This document shows positions 9,849 to 18,622 of a DNA stretch of 64,000 bases, in pieces. The DNA lies in NCBI RefSeq assembly GCF_900100015.1, contig NZ_FNDD01000001.1, positions 1 to 64,000 on the forward strand, given 5' to 3'. The notes below the pieces were generated by a model, which searched no databases, had not been told where the DNA came from, and was given only the letters and a program-made list of their open reading frames with translations. Within the stretch, counting starts at the first letter, position 1; each line of letters begins with the position of its first letter. This DNA comes from Vibrio xiamenensis. Its GTDB lineage: Bacteria; Pseudomonadota; Gammaproteobacteria; Enterobacterales; Vibrionaceae. Both the position numbers and the translations under genes were made by a program.

Positions 9849-9906
9849 TTGCCTTTTGTTTGCTTGAAGGTACACTTGTGCGCTCAAATAGCTTACAGAT
9901 GTAAGC
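9849..9906 (+). promoter_or_regulatory. Promoter and 16-bp palindrome before the acyl-CoA synthetase gene
   Basis: A possible promoter is TTGCCT (9849-9854), 16 bases, TACACT (9871-9876). Just downstream is a perfect palindrome GCTTACA-GA-TGTAAGC (9891-9906), 15 bases before the ATG at 9922 and just before the ribosome site. The ACA-N2-TGT core resembles, as I recall it, the operator of FabR, a TetR-type regulator of fatty-acid genes. A repressor here would block early transcription. Confidence 0.5.
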
Positions 9907-9921
9907 CTAAAGGTAAAAGAG

Positions 9922-11733
9922 ATGGCTCATTTAGATTTTCATATTGTCAGTAAAATTCGCGAACAGGTCGCCAAAGGCGGTAACCGCATTGCGCTACAAC
10001 ACAAAGTTGGTGATAACTGGCAAGGCATTAGCTGGCAAGAATTTGGTCAACAAATCGATGCCGCGTCGTTAGCGCTGCTCGCTCACGGCATTAATGTTCA
10101 AGATAAAATCGGCATTTTTTCGCATAATATGCCGCGTTGGTCGATTGCCGATTTTGCCGCTATGCAGGTTCGAGCAATCACCGTTCCTATCTATCCAACC
10201 AATACTGCCGATCAATCTGCTTATATTCTGCAAAATGCCGACGTCAAAGTGCTGTTCGTTGGTGAGCAGGCACAGTTTGATGCTGCGTTGAAGATTTTTG
10301 ACCAGTGCCCAGATCTTGAATGGCTGGTGGCGATGTCACCAGAAATTGATCTAGGCGCTGCCGAACATGCGATTTACTGGGAAGACTTTATTGCCAAGGG
10401 AAGAGATGTGCCTTCCCAGCAGCTCGACACCTTGATTGAAGCGGTCAACCTAGATGACTTATTTACCCTGATCTATACCTCGGGAACCACAGGTCAGCCA
10501 AAAGGTGTGATGCTCGATTACGCCAACATTGCGGCGCAGTTACAGGGCCATGATCAGCGTCTAACCGTAACGCCGGACGATATGTCTTTGTGTTTCCTAC
10601 CGCTTTCCCATGTATTTGAGCGCGCATGGAGCTTTTACGTGCTGTATCGCGGTGCCAGTATCAGTTACTTGCAAGATACTCGTCAGGTGCGTGAAGCGCT
10701 AACTGAAGTGCGTCCGACGGTGATGTCGGCAGTTCCGCGTTTCTATGAGAAGATTTTCTCGGCAATCCATGAGCGGGTCGCTAAGTCGCCATTGCATAAA
10801 AAAGTGTTGTTTACTTGGGCGGTGAACATGGGCGCCAAAATGGCGGCGTGTCATCAAGCTCAGCAAAAACCGTCTTGGTTGCTTAAACGCAGCTACAAGT
10901 TAGCCAATAAATTGGTGCTGTCGAAGATGCGTGCGTTGCTTGGTGGGCGTATCAACTTTATGCCATGTGGCGGTGCCAAACTTGACGAAACCATAGGGCG
11001 TTTTTTCCATGCCATTGGCGTCAACGTTAAGCTCGGCTACGGCATGACAGAAACCACAGCAACGGTTTCTTGCTGGGACGATAAGTGCTTCGATCCGGAC
11101 TCAATTGGTATGTCGATGCCGGGGGCCCAGGTTAAAATCGGTGAAGGCAATGAGATTTTAGTTCGTGGACCTATGGTGATGCGTGGCTACTACAAAATGC
11201 CTGAAGAATCCGCGCAGGCGTTTGATGCGCATGGCTTCTTGAAAACTGGCGATGCAGGGCATATTGATGAAAATGGCAACCTGTTCATTACTGATCGCAT
11301 CAAAGAACTGATGAAAACATCCGGTGGCAAATACATTGCTCCGCAGATGATTGAAGGGGCGATTGGTAAAGATCACTTCATCGAACAGGTGGCGGTCATT
11401 GCCGATACCCGTAAGTTTGTTTCGGCGCTGATCGTGCCATGTTTCGACAGTTTGGAAGAGTATGCCAAAGAGTTGAACATTAAATATCACGATCGCCTAG
11501 AGCTGATTAAAAACCATCAAGTTGTTGAAATGTTTGAACAACGTGTGGCTAATCTGCAAAAAGAATTGGCGAAGTTTGAGCAAGTCAAAAAATTCAAATT
11601 GTTGCCGAAAGCGTTCTCGATGGATGATGGTGAACTGACGCCAACATTGAAACTCAGACGTAAAGTCATCAACGATAAGTATCAGGATGAAATAGAAGAG
11701 ATGTATGACGATAGCGACAAGAAGTCGCAATAA
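9922..11733 (+). CDS. Long-chain acyl-CoA synthetase (AMP-forming)
   Basis: A 603-residue enzyme of the acyl-adenylate-forming (ANL) superfamily that activates fatty acids to acyl-CoA with ATP. The P-loop-like [12 protein letters not shown] lies at about residues 189-200, the adenine motif YGMTETT near 373 and the hinge region TGDAGHID near 442. It is closer to the long FAA1-like acyl-CoA synthetases than to E. coli FadD, so I leave out the symbol; at least one separate fadD is expected elsewhere in a Vibrio. It stands alone between terminators, between leuO and ilvI. A palindrome before its ATG may be a repressor site. Confidence 0.9.
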   Translation: MAHLDFHIVSKIREQVAKGGNRIALQHKVGDNWQGISWQEFGQQIDAASLALLAHGINVQDKIGIFSHNMPRWSIADFAAMQVRAITVPIYPTNTADQSAYILQNADVKVLFVGEQAQFDAALKIFDQCPDLEWLVAMSPEIDLGAAEHAIYWEDFIAKGRDVPSQQLDTLIEAVNLDDLFTLIYTSGTTGQPKGVMLDYANIAAQLQGHDQRLTVTPDDMSLCFLPLSHVFERAWSFYVLYRGASISYLQDTRQVREALTEVRPTVMSAVPRFYEKIFSAIHERVAKSPLHKKVLFTWAVNMGAKMAACHQAQQKPSWLLKRSYKLANKLVLSKMRALLGGRINFMPCGGAKLDETIGRFFHAIGVNVKLGYGMTETTATVSCWDDKCFDPDSIGMSMPGAQVKIGEGNEILVRGPMVMRGYYKMPEESAQAFDAHGFLKTGDAGHIDENGNLFITDRIKELMKTSGGKYIAPQMIEGAIGKDHFIEQVAVIADTRKFVSALIVPCFDSLEEYAKELNIKYHDRLELIKNHQVVEMFEQRVANLQKELAKFEQVKKFKLLPKAFSMDDGELTPTLKLRRKVINDKYQDEIEEMYDDSDKKSQ

Positions 11734-11763
11734 CGTCATACATTGCTCACAGCGTTATTAGCG

Positions 11764-11806
11764 AAACAGCCATAACAAACCTTTGTTGTGGCTGTTTGTG
11801 TTTTTG
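11764..11806 (+). terminator. Terminator after the acyl-CoA synthetase gene
   Basis: AAACAGCCATAACAAA and TTTGTTGTGGCTGTTT form a long stem (one G-T pair) around a short loop, followed by GTGTTTTT. Confidence 0.8.
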
Positions 11807-12057
11807 ATTGATTCAAAAACAGCATGCTCAACCACGAATGCATTGTTCAGTGGAATTTTTATCATATTTTTTGGCTTTTTTTTGTCCATATATCTTGGTT
11901 TATCGCTAAATTAATGTTTTTGAACAGTCATATCCTCTGTGTTTGCCCCTCAAAATAGCATCTTGTTAAAAAGGTGATCGAGATCCCAATGGATCACTGG
12001 TAAGTTCCGCGTTACATTGTGCCCATGCACTTATGCGCAGTTACGACTTCGCTTAAG

Positions 12058-12113
12058 ACATAGAGCCGAAATGAATCATTTCGAATTAGGCTACGAATAA
12101 GCCCTAACTATGT
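12058..12113 (+). promoter_or_regulatory. Possible structured leader upstream of ilvI
   Basis: ACATAG (12058-12063) pairs with CTATGT (12108-12113) and encloses two further hairpins: the palindrome CGAAATGAATCATTTCG (12067-12083) and TTAGGCT (12086-12092) with AGCCCTAA (12100-12107). Drawn as RNA this is a compact three-way junction ending about 50 bases before the ilvI ATG. The rest of the 431-base gap (11734-12164) holds the preceding terminator and a weaker inverted repeat GTGATC/GATCAC (11974-11997). I found no leader peptide rich in branched-chain residues. Confidence 0.45.
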
Positions 12114-12164
12114 ATAGCCAGCGGGAAGTTGACCTTACTTTTCGTGATTGGCAAGGAGAACAAT

Positions 12165-13889
12165 ATGGCAGCAATGTTGTCTGGCGCCGAAATGGTAGTC
12201 CAGTCTTTGATCGAAGAAAGCGTAGAGCAAATCTTTGGTTATCCCGGTGGTTCGGTATTAGATATTTATGATGCACTTCATGCCAAAACCGACCACATCA
12301 AACACGTCCTCGTTCGTCATGAACAAGCCGCAACGCATATGGCCGATGGCTACGCCCGCGCGACCGGAAAACCGGGTGTGGTGCTGGTGTGTTCAGGTCC
12401 TGGCGCGACCAATACCATTACTGGTATCGCGACGGCGTATATGGATTCGATTCCGATGATTGTTATCTCGGGTAACGTGCCAAACAACCTCATCGGTAAT
12501 GATGCGTTCCAAGAGTGCGATATCGTCGGCGTTTCTCGCCCGGTGGTTAAACACAGCTTTTTAGTCAAGAGAGCTGAAGATATTCCTGAAACTATCAAAA
12601 AAGCGTTCTACATCGCGACGACTGGGCGACCTGGTCCGGTGGTGATTGATTTGCCTAAGGATGTTCTTAACCCACAAATTAAATTGCCGTTTAGCTACCC
12701 GCAAACTATTTCTATGCGCTCTTATAAGCCGACCACAAGTGGTCATAAGGGGCAGATTAAGAAAGCGCTACGCGCACTGCTGGACGCCAAGAAGCCAGTA
12801 TTGTACATCGGTGGCGGTGCGGTAATTTCAGAAGCGGATCAGCAAGTGACTAAGCTTGCCGAAACCTTGAATTTGCCGGTTGTCAGCACTTTGATGGGGC
12901 TGGGCGCTTTTCCTGGCACACATAAAAATGCGTTAGGCATGCTTGGTATGCATGGTACTTACGAAGCCAATATGGCCATGCATAACGCGGATCTGATTTT
13001 TGGTATTGGGGTGCGTTTTGATGACCGTACCACCAATAACCTTGAAAAGTATTGTCCGAATGCCAAAGTGATGCACATCGATATCGATCCCTCTTCGATT
13101 TCCAAAAACGTTCGCGTTGATCTGCCGATTGTTGGCTCTGCTGAAAAAGTGCTGGATAGCATGCTGAAATTGCTGGTGGAGCAGGGCGGTAATAATGATG
13201 AGCAAGCAATACAGCAATGGTGGCAAGACATTCAAGTGTGGCGTGATCGTCAATGCTTGGCTTTCGAAACTTCTGAAGAGCGCATCAAGCCACAGCAAGT
13301 GATTCAAATGCTGCATAAGTTGACCAATGGCGATGCCTATGTCGCGTCCGATGTGGGTCAGCATCAAATGTTTGCAGCACTGTACTATCCATTCAACAAA
13401 CCGCGCCGTTGGATTAACTCCGGTGGTCTTGGCACCATGGGCTTTGGTTTGCCTGCTGGCATGGGGGTGAAATTCGCTAAGCCACAGGAAGAAGTGATCG
13501 TCGTGACCGGCGATGGCAGTATTCAGATGAATATTCAGGAACTATCGACTGCACTTCAGTACGATATTCCAGTGAAAATCATTAACTTAAACAACCGTTT
13601 CTTAGGCATGGTAAAACAGTGGCAAGACATTATTTACCAAGGCCGACACTCAAACTCATACATGAGTTCTGTACCGGATTTTGCAGCGATTGCTGAAGCT
13701 TATGGGCATGTGGGAATTCGAATTTCCTCACCAAATGAGCTGGAAGCGGGCCTGCAAAAGGCGTTAGACATGAAAGACCGCTTAGTGTTTGTCGATATCA
13801 ATGTGGATGAAACTGAGCATGTGTACCCAATGCAGATCAAAGGCGAGGGTATGGATAAAATGTGGCTAAGCAAAACGGAGAGAACTTAA
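12165..13889 (+). CDS. ilvI: Acetohydroxyacid synthase large subunit
   Basis: The catalytic subunit of acetolactate synthase III, 574 residues, making acetolactate and acetohydroxybutyrate for valine, leucine and isoleucine. The thiamine diphosphate enzyme signatures are present: [18 protein letters not shown] near residue 50 and the GDGS...NN cofactor motif ([11 protein letters not shown] ... NLNNRF) near 440-470. The frame is open 12 codons further upstream, but AAGGAG stands right before the ATG at 12165 and the family starts there. It precedes ilvH by one base, so the two are co-translated. Confidence 0.97.
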   Translation: MAAMLSGAEMVVQSLIEESVEQIFGYPGGSVLDIYDALHAKTDHIKHVLVRHEQAATHMADGYARATGKPGVVLVCSGPGATNTITGIATAYMDSIPMIVISGNVPNNLIGNDAFQECDIVGVSRPVVKHSFLVKRAEDIPETIKKAFYIATTGRPGPVVIDLPKDVLNPQIKLPFSYPQTISMRSYKPTTSGHKGQIKKALRALLDAKKPVLYIGGGAVISEADQQVTKLAETLNLPVVSTLMGLGAFPGTHKNALGMLGMHGTYEANMAMHNADLIFGIGVRFDDRTTNNLEKYCPNAKVMHIDIDPSSISKNVRVDLPIVGSAEKVLDSMLKLLVEQGGNNDEQAIQQWWQDIQVWRDRQCLAFETSEERIKPQQVIQMLHKLTNGDAYVASDVGQHQMFAALYYPFNKPRRWINSGGLGTMGFGLPAGMGVKFAKPQEEVIVVTGDGSIQMNIQELSTALQYDIPVKIINLNNRFLGMVKQWQDIIYQGRHSNSYMSSVPDFAAIAEAYGHVGIRISSPNELEAGLQKALDMKDRLVFVDINVDETEHVYPMQIKGEGMDKMWLSKTERT

Positions 13890-13890
13890 G

Positions 13891-14385
13891 ATGAGACACA
13901 TTATTTCGTTGTTAATGGAAAACCAACCCGGTGCCTTGTCTCGCGTTGTTGGCTTGTTCTCCCAGCGCGGTTACAACATCGAGTCGCTTAATGTATCTCC
14001 GACCGATGACGATACGCTCTCGCGTTTGAATGTCACGACAACCAGTGATGAGATGCAACTTGAACAGATTCAAAAGCAATTGCATAAACTGATTGATGTG
14101 CTGAAAGTTCAAGAAGTCACCGAAAGCGATTACATCGAACGCGAACTGATGCTGGTGAAGCTGAAAGCCAGCGGTTATGCGCGCGCAGAAGTCGCGCGAA
14201 TGTCGGATATTTTCCGTGGCCAGATCGTTGACGTCACGGCGTCGCAGTACACCATTCAAATTGCCGGAACCAGTGATAAACTCGATGCGTTCATCACCAC
14301 TTTATCGGATATCACCGAAGTGATTGAAGTCGCGCGCAGCGGGATTGTCGGTATCGCTCGTGGTGAACGGGCGCTTAAAGCGTAA
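13891..14385 (+). CDS. ilvH: Acetohydroxyacid synthase small (regulatory) subunit
   Basis: IlvH, 164 residues, binds valine and gives feedback inhibition to the IlvI catalytic subunit. The N-terminal ACT domain starts MRHIISLLMENQPGALSRV and runs to about residue 75, followed by the C-terminal domain. The start codon lies one base after the ilvI stop. A bidirectional terminator follows, shared with the convergent serA gene. Confidence 0.97.
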   Translation: MRHIISLLMENQPGALSRVVGLFSQRGYNIESLNVSPTDDDTLSRLNVTTTSDEMQLEQIQKQLHKLIDVLKVQEVTESDYIERELMLVKLKASGYARAEVARMSDIFRGQIVDVTASQYTIQIAGTSDKLDAFITTLSDITEVIEVARSGIVGIARGERALKA

Positions 14386-14406
14386 ATAGCCTTAACGCTG
14401 AGATAT

Positions 14407-14435
14407 AAAAAAGCCACCGAATCGGTGGCTTTTTT
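14407..14435. terminator. Bidirectional terminator between ilvH and serA
   Basis: AAAAAAGCCACCGA (14407-14420) and TCGGTGGCTTTTTT (14422-14435) are perfect arms, with T runs on both strands. It closes ilvIH on plus and serA on minus. Confidence 0.92.
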
Positions 14436-14455
14436 GTGCTTGTGAAAATCAAAGC

Positions 14456-15685
14456 TTAGTGCAGGATACGTGCACGCAATGTGCCTTCGATGCCTTTCAA
14501 TTTCTTAAGCGCTTCATGAGAGCGTTCGGTTTCAACATCAATGACAACATAACCAATTTCTGGTGAAGTTTGCAGGTATTGAGCGGCGATGTTGATATGA
14601 TCTTCGGCGAAAATCGTGTTGATCTTGTTTAGTATGCCCGGACGGTTTTCGTGAATATGCAGTAGACGAGAGCATTCACGATGTTGTGGTAGCGATACTT
14701 CAGGGAAATTGACGCTAGATAGGGTTGAGCCATTATCTGAGTATTTCGCCAGTTTGCCAGCGACTTCAATACCGATGTTTTCTTGCGCTTCTTGAGTTGA
14801 ACCGCCGACGTGCGGAGTCAGAATTACGTTATCAAATTTGATCAGTGGTGATTCAAACGGGTCAGCGTTAGTTTTCGGCTCGACTGGGAACACGTCAATG
14901 GCTGCGCCAGAAAGATGTCCTGACTCCAATGCGTGACAAAGTGCTGGAATATCAACTACGGTACCGCGCGCGGCGTTAATGAAGATTGACCCTGGTTTCA
15001 TGCGCGCAAATTCTGCTTCGCCCATCATGTTTTTCGTTTCAGCGGTTTCAGGCACGTGCAGCGAAATGACGTCACATTTGTTGAGCAGTTCACTCATAGT
15101 ATGAACTTGCTGTGCATTACCTAATGAAAGCTTGTTTTCGATATCGTAGTAGTAAACGCGCATCCCCAAGTTTTCAGCAATGATGCTCAACTGAGTACCG
15201 ATGTGACCATAACCTATGATACCTAGGCTCTTACCGCGAGCTTCAAATGAGTGGTCGGCACTTTTTTTCCAAATACCACGGTGAGCAAGAGCATTCTTTT
15301 CAGGAACACCACGTAGCAATAGAAGAATTTGGCCAAGTACCAACTCTGCCACACTACGAGTGTTAGAAAAGGGTGCGTTGAAGACTGGAATACCACGTTT
15401 GGTTGCTGCGTTTAAGTCGACTTGGTTGGTACCAATACAGAAACAGCCCACTGCGACCAATTTATTTGCGGCTTCAAATACTTCTTCGGTCAAATTCGTG
15501 CGGGAGCGAATACCGATGAAGTGAACATCTTTTACCGCTTCTAAAAGCTCGTCTTCGGCAAGTGAGCCTTTGTGGTATTCGATGTTGGTGTAGCCGGCAG
15601 CTTGAAGAACTTCAACTGATGAAGGGTGAAGGCCTTCAAGAAGCAGAATCTTAATCTTATCTTTTTCCAGTGAAACTTTGGCCAT
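14456..15685 (-). CDS. serA: D-3-phosphoglycerate dehydrogenase
   Basis: SerA, 409 residues, oxidises 3-phosphoglycerate with NAD, the first step of serine synthesis. GIIGYGHIGTQ (about 156-166) is the nucleotide-binding loop, TPHVGGSTQEAQ near 290 holds the catalytic histidine, and the last 75 residues form an ACT domain that binds serine. The frame extends 15 codons upstream, but AAGGAC precedes the ATG at 15685 and the length then fits the family (E. coli 410). A PurR-like box lies about 95 bases upstream. Confidence 0.97.
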   Translation of the reverse strand: MAKVSLEKDKIKILLLEGLHPSSVEVLQAAGYTNIEYHKGSLAEDELLEAVKDVHFIGIRSRTNLTEEVFEAANKLVAVGCFCIGTNQVDLNAATKRGIPVFNAPFSNTRSVAELVLGQILLLLRGVPEKNALAHRGIWKKSADHSFEARGKSLGIIGYGHIGTQLSIIAENLGMRVYYYDIENKLSLGNAQQVHTMSELLNKCDVISLHVPETAETKNMMGEAEFARMKPGSIFINAARGTVVDIPALCHALESGHLSGAAIDVFPVEPKTNADPFESPLIKFDNVILTPHVGGSTQEAQENIGIEVAGKLAKYSDNGSTLSSVNFPEVSLPQHRECSRLLHIHENRPGILNKINTIFAEDHINIAAQYLQTSPEIGYVVIDVETERSHEALKKLKGIEGTLRARILH

Positions 15686-15777
15686 TATGTTCGTCCTTAA
15701 AATGGAAATATGGGCTTGTTTGGCGCACATTGAGAAAAACTGCGGATAAAGCTAAGTTAAACCCAAGCAGAATGGTT

Positions 15778-15793
15778 ACGCAAACGTTTTCCT
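15778..15793. promoter_or_regulatory. PurR-like operator upstream of serA
   Basis: ACGCAAACGTTTTCCT matches the 16-bp PurR box as I know it (ACGCAAACGTTTTCNT). It sits between rpiA and serA, about 93 bases before the serA ATG and over 80 bases after the rpiA terminator, so it would act on serA. PurR control would tie serine and one-carbon supply to purine demand. Confidence 0.65.
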
Positions 15794-15883
15794 TGTGCGT
15801 CTTCTGACCAATAACTTATCAAAAATTTTTTAGTTTGGGTAAGAAAATTACGGAATAAGGCATAATTTTTCCACGGAAGAAAA

Positions 15884-15908
15884 TAAAAAATGGCGCCTAT
15901 TGGCGCCA
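15884..15908 (-). terminator. rpiA terminator
   Basis: TGGCGCC (15891-15897) and GGCGCCA (15902-15908) form a seven-pair GC-rich stem with loop TATT; on the minus strand six T follow (15885-15890). Confidence 0.88.
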
Positions 15909-15948
15909 GTTGTAATGAAGTAACAAAAATGTCGATATTTAATCGAGA

Positions 15949-16605
15949 TTATTCCTCGATTTTTGCACCATTAGGTGTACCAGTGATAACGACATCCGCA
16001 CCGCGTTCGGCAAACAGGCCGACAGTGACAACGCCGGCGATAGCATTGATTTGTTGCTCAAGTTTTTTCGGTTCTGTGATGCTGAGGTTATGCACATCTA
16101 AAATCACGTTGCCGTTGTCGGTGACTACGCCTTCACGGTAAGCGGGGTCGCCACCAAGCTTCACTAGTTCACGTGCGACGTAAGAGCGTGCCATTGGAAT
16201 CACTTCGACTGGAAGAGGGAATTGGCCGAGTACGTCAACGGCTTTGGTGTCATCAACAATGCAGATGAATTTTTTCGAAATGGCCGCGACGATTTTTTCG
16301 CGAGTTAATGCAGCGCCGCCACCTTTGATCATTTCGCGTGCTGGGTTTATTTCATCAGCGCCATCGACATAAATATCTAGCGACATCACATCGTTACAGC
16401 TAAATACTTCAATACCTAAACCTTGCAGTTTTTCGGTCGAAGCGTCAGAACTTGAGACTGCGCCTTTGATTTCATCTTTCATAGTGCCAAGAGCATCGAT
16501 GAAGTGATTAACAGTGGAACCGGTGCCGACGCCGACAATGCTGTCTTTTTCAACGTATTTAAGGGCTGCCCAGCCAGCTTCTTTTTTCATTTCATCTTGA
16601 GTCAT
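15949..16605 (-). CDS. rpiA: Ribose-5-phosphate isomerase A
   Basis: RpiA, 218 residues, interconverts ribose 5-phosphate and ribulose 5-phosphate in the pentose phosphate pathway. [13 protein letters not shown] (near 25-37), DGADEI (near 81) and [14 protein letters not shown] (near 94-107) are the family's phosphate-binding and catalytic segments. I start at the ATG at 16605, which has AGGAG eight bases before it; seven more codons upstream are open without a ribosome site. It ends in its own terminator. Confidence 0.97.
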   Translation of the reverse strand: MTQDEMKKEAGWAALKYVEKDSIVGVGTGSTVNHFIDALGTMKDEIKGAVSSSDASTEKLQGLGIEVFSCNDVMSLDIYVDGADEINPAREMIKGGGAALTREKIVAAISKKFICIVDDTKAVDVLGQFPLPVEVIPMARSYVARELVKLGGDPAYREGVVTDNGNVILDVHNLSITEPKKLEQQINAIAGVVTVGLFAERGADVVITGTPNGAKIEE

Positions 16606-16663
16606 GCTCATCTCCTGAATTGACACACTACTTGCAACAATAATTGGCGCGAATTATAGCGAG

Positions 16664-17260
16664 TTAGTTGAGTAATTCCCATTGCCATATGCGCTGTGGT
16701 GTCACTATTTTCGGCAGCGGAACATCCCAGTTCTCGGTTGGCAGTTGTTCAACATGCTGGCAGTTGTGCGCCAGGCCAATCGGTGTCGGACCGATACCCG
16801 TTGCAAACCAGTTGGCAAAGGTACGATCATAATAGCCCCCGCCCATACCAAGGCGATGACCTTGGGAATCAAACCCAACCAGCGGTGTAAACACCAAATC
16901 GAGTTGATTAACGGGTTTGACTTTGGTTTGGTCCAGTTTGGGTTCTTGAATGCGAAATTTATTCGCCGTCATTGGCGTGTTGGCATCGAAGTGCAAAAAC
17001 AGCAGATGCCCCTCAGAAAACGGGTGTAACACTGGCAAATAGACTTGTTTACCTTGTTGCCATAGCCATGAGATCAAAGGCATGGTGTCAATTTCACCGT
17101 CATTGGCAAGATATAACGCAATGTGCTGACTGGCGGCGATTTCAGGTAAGGATTGGCATTGCTGGATCAACTGCTCGGCAGCTTGACGTTGTTCTTCATC
17201 AGATAGCTGCTGACGAAGCTGGCGAATGGTTTGGCGGAACTGTCGTCTGGTTTGAGCCAT
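16664..17260 (-). CDS. fau: 5-formyltetrahydrofolate cyclo-ligase
   Basis: Also called YgfA, 198 residues; it uses ATP to turn 5-formyl- into 5,10-methenyl-tetrahydrofolate, and in E. coli has been linked to persister formation. The phosphate-binding segment GMGGGYYDRTF is near residue 145. The frame is open 23 codons upstream, but that stretch overlaps 6S RNA and the family starts near MAQTRRQFRQ, so the ATG at 17260 is chosen. It lies directly downstream of ssrS, the order in which 6S RNA and ygfA are co-transcribed in enteric bacteria. Confidence 0.93.
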   Translation of the reverse strand: MAQTRRQFRQTIRQLRQQLSDEEQRQAAEQLIQQCQSLPEIAASQHIALYLANDGEIDTMPLISWLWQQGKQVYLPVLHPFSEGHLLFLHFDANTPMTANKFRIQEPKLDQTKVKPVNQLDLVFTPLVGFDSQGHRLGMGGGYYDRTFANWFATGIGPTPIGLAHNCQHVEQLPTENWDVPLPKIVTPQRIWQWELLN

Positions 17261-17293
17261 AGTAAAGCCCGTTGGATTGGGTATCGAATGAGA

Positions 17294-17475
17294 GATACCC
17301 CAGAGTGCCGTTGAGGAATTTTGACCCATGAACCAGCTGGTTCAGGGCGGATTGGCAAGACAACCGTAGGCTTCTCGGTACGAGCCGAGCTTGCTCAATA
17401 GCCATCAATTACTAATCCTTTGGTATTGCTTATCGGCTCAGGGACGTAATCCTCTGGCGAACACTCCAGGGTAAA
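17294..17475 (-). ncRNA. ssrS: 6S RNA
   Basis: Minus-strand RNA of about 182 bases that binds sigma-70 RNA polymerase and mimics an open promoter in stationary phase. Its ends pair over eleven bases: ACCCTGGAGTG at the 5' end (from 17472) with CACTCTGGGGT at the 3' end (to 17297). Inside are the conserved GTCCCTGAGCCGATA, GCTCGG...CCGAGAAGCC, and the terminal CTGAACC/GGTTCA hairpin. Location between zapA and fau is the standard one. Exact ends are approximate. Confidence 0.95.
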
Positions 17476-17496
17476 TTTTGAATCTTGTCGCGAAAG

Positions 17497-17805
17497 TTAT
17501 GATTTTCTTTGTGCTACTTGAGTGAGTATATCATCAAGTGACGCACTAAGCTGTTCCATTTTTTCGGTTAAGTTATCTTGCTTTTGCTGTACTTCTTGAG
17601 AGCGCGACTGCAACTCATAACAGACGTTCAAAGCGGCAATCGTTAACAGTTGGACTTCATTGGTAACTTTAGTCTTAGCCGTCATTTCTTCAATACGGGA
17701 GTTTAAATCTTGGGCTGCTTTAATTAACGACTCTTCTTGCCCAGCAGGGCAATTGACGCGCGTTAATTTTCCTAAAATTTCGACTTCTACCGCTTGATTG
17801 CTCAT
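17497..17805 (-). CDS. zapA: Cell division protein ZapA
   Basis: ZapA, 102 residues, binds and bundles FtsZ filaments at mid-cell. The N-terminal domain (MSNQAVEVEILGK...NCPAGQEESLIKAAQDLN) is followed by a long helix that forms the coiled coil (about 65-100). The frame could also start at a GTG five codons earlier; I prefer the ATG at 17805 because family members begin at that point. It is transcribed toward 6S RNA, divergently from ygfB. Confidence 0.93.
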   Translation of the reverse strand: MSNQAVEVEILGKLTRVNCPAGQEESLIKAAQDLNSRIEEMTAKTKVTNEVQLLTIAALNVCYELQSRSQEVQQKQDNLTEKMEQLSASLDDILTQVAQRKS

Positions 17806-18040
17806 AAGAATTCTCAACACCTAATTTGGGTGATCAAGATGGATGAACACCGAGGTGGAAACTATAGGAAAAGCCACTTTAAGATTCAAGCTTTTCACCC
17901 GCGTTCTGTATAAAACCATTAGTAATGAACCAGTAATTGGACAATTTGATTAAAAGCTGTGCAACATCGGGCGAGCGAACATTTCCGCTTGCGAAGCGAA
18001 GTGTTAGAATTAGCTATCTTTTTGTTAAATGGATACAGTG

Positions 18041-18610
18041 ATGAGCGAAACCACACTTCCCGATTACCAAGATGTAGAGACGACACTCAAAAGCGCAAGT
18101 TTGGCGGTGACACCTGCCGAGCTGCATGGCTTACTTAGTGGCATGCTCAGTGGAGGGTTGAATATTAAAGAATCATCCTGGCAGCCAGTTCTGTTTGACT
18201 ACACCAATGATGGTATGGCTTGGCCGCAAGCGGCTAAGCAACTGGCACAAACCATGTTGACCTTCAGCGCCAAAGAGTTAAACGCAGATGATTTTGAGCT
18301 GTCATTGTTATTGCCAGATGAAGATAGCGATATTTTTGTTCAAGCAGACGCTGTATCGGATTGGGTTAATCATTTTATTTCAGGGCTTGGTTTGATTGGC
18401 GCTGATGTCAAAAAAGCCTCGAAAGAGAGCAAAGAAGCGCTCGCCGATTTAGAAGAAATTACCAAGCTCGGCATCGATGAAGACGATGACTTAGAGGAAC
18501 AAGGTGATTTGTTGCTGCAAGTTGTTGAGCACGTTAAAGCGTGTGTGTTAACGATTCATGCTGAATTTGGTCTGCGCCCAGAGCAAACTACACCTCCGAC
18601 GATTCATTAA
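18041..18610 (+). CDS. ygfB: UPF0149 family protein YgfB
   Basis: A 189-residue cytoplasmic protein of the UPF0149/YgfB family, whose role in Vibrio is unknown; in Pseudomonas a relative influences beta-lactam resistance. The typical HGLLSGMLSGG lies near residues 29-39 and an acidic stretch (EDDDLEEQ) near 150. I use the ATG at 18041 rather than the one four codons upstream, by family alignment from memory. It is 12 bases ahead of ubiH. In E. coli pepP lies between these two genes; here it is absent. Confidence 0.88.
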   Translation: MSETTLPDYQDVETTLKSASLAVTPAELHGLLSGMLSGGLNIKESSWQPVLFDYTNDGMAWPQAAKQLAQTMLTFSAKELNADDFELSLLLPDEDSDIFVQADAVSDWVNHFISGLGLIGADVKKASKESKEALADLEEITKLGIDEDDDLEEQGDLLLQVVEHVKACVLTIHAEFGLRPEQTTPPTIH

Positions 18611-18622
18611 AGAGCGCTGCCC

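Noticed and set aside
12883..13367. Long minus-strand open frames inside ilvI
   Set aside because: Antisense frames in a strongly coding gene, with no ribosome sites or known domains.
17261..17329. N-terminal extension of Fau by 23 codons
   Set aside because: It reads into the 6S RNA gene and does not resemble the family; the start at 17260 fits.
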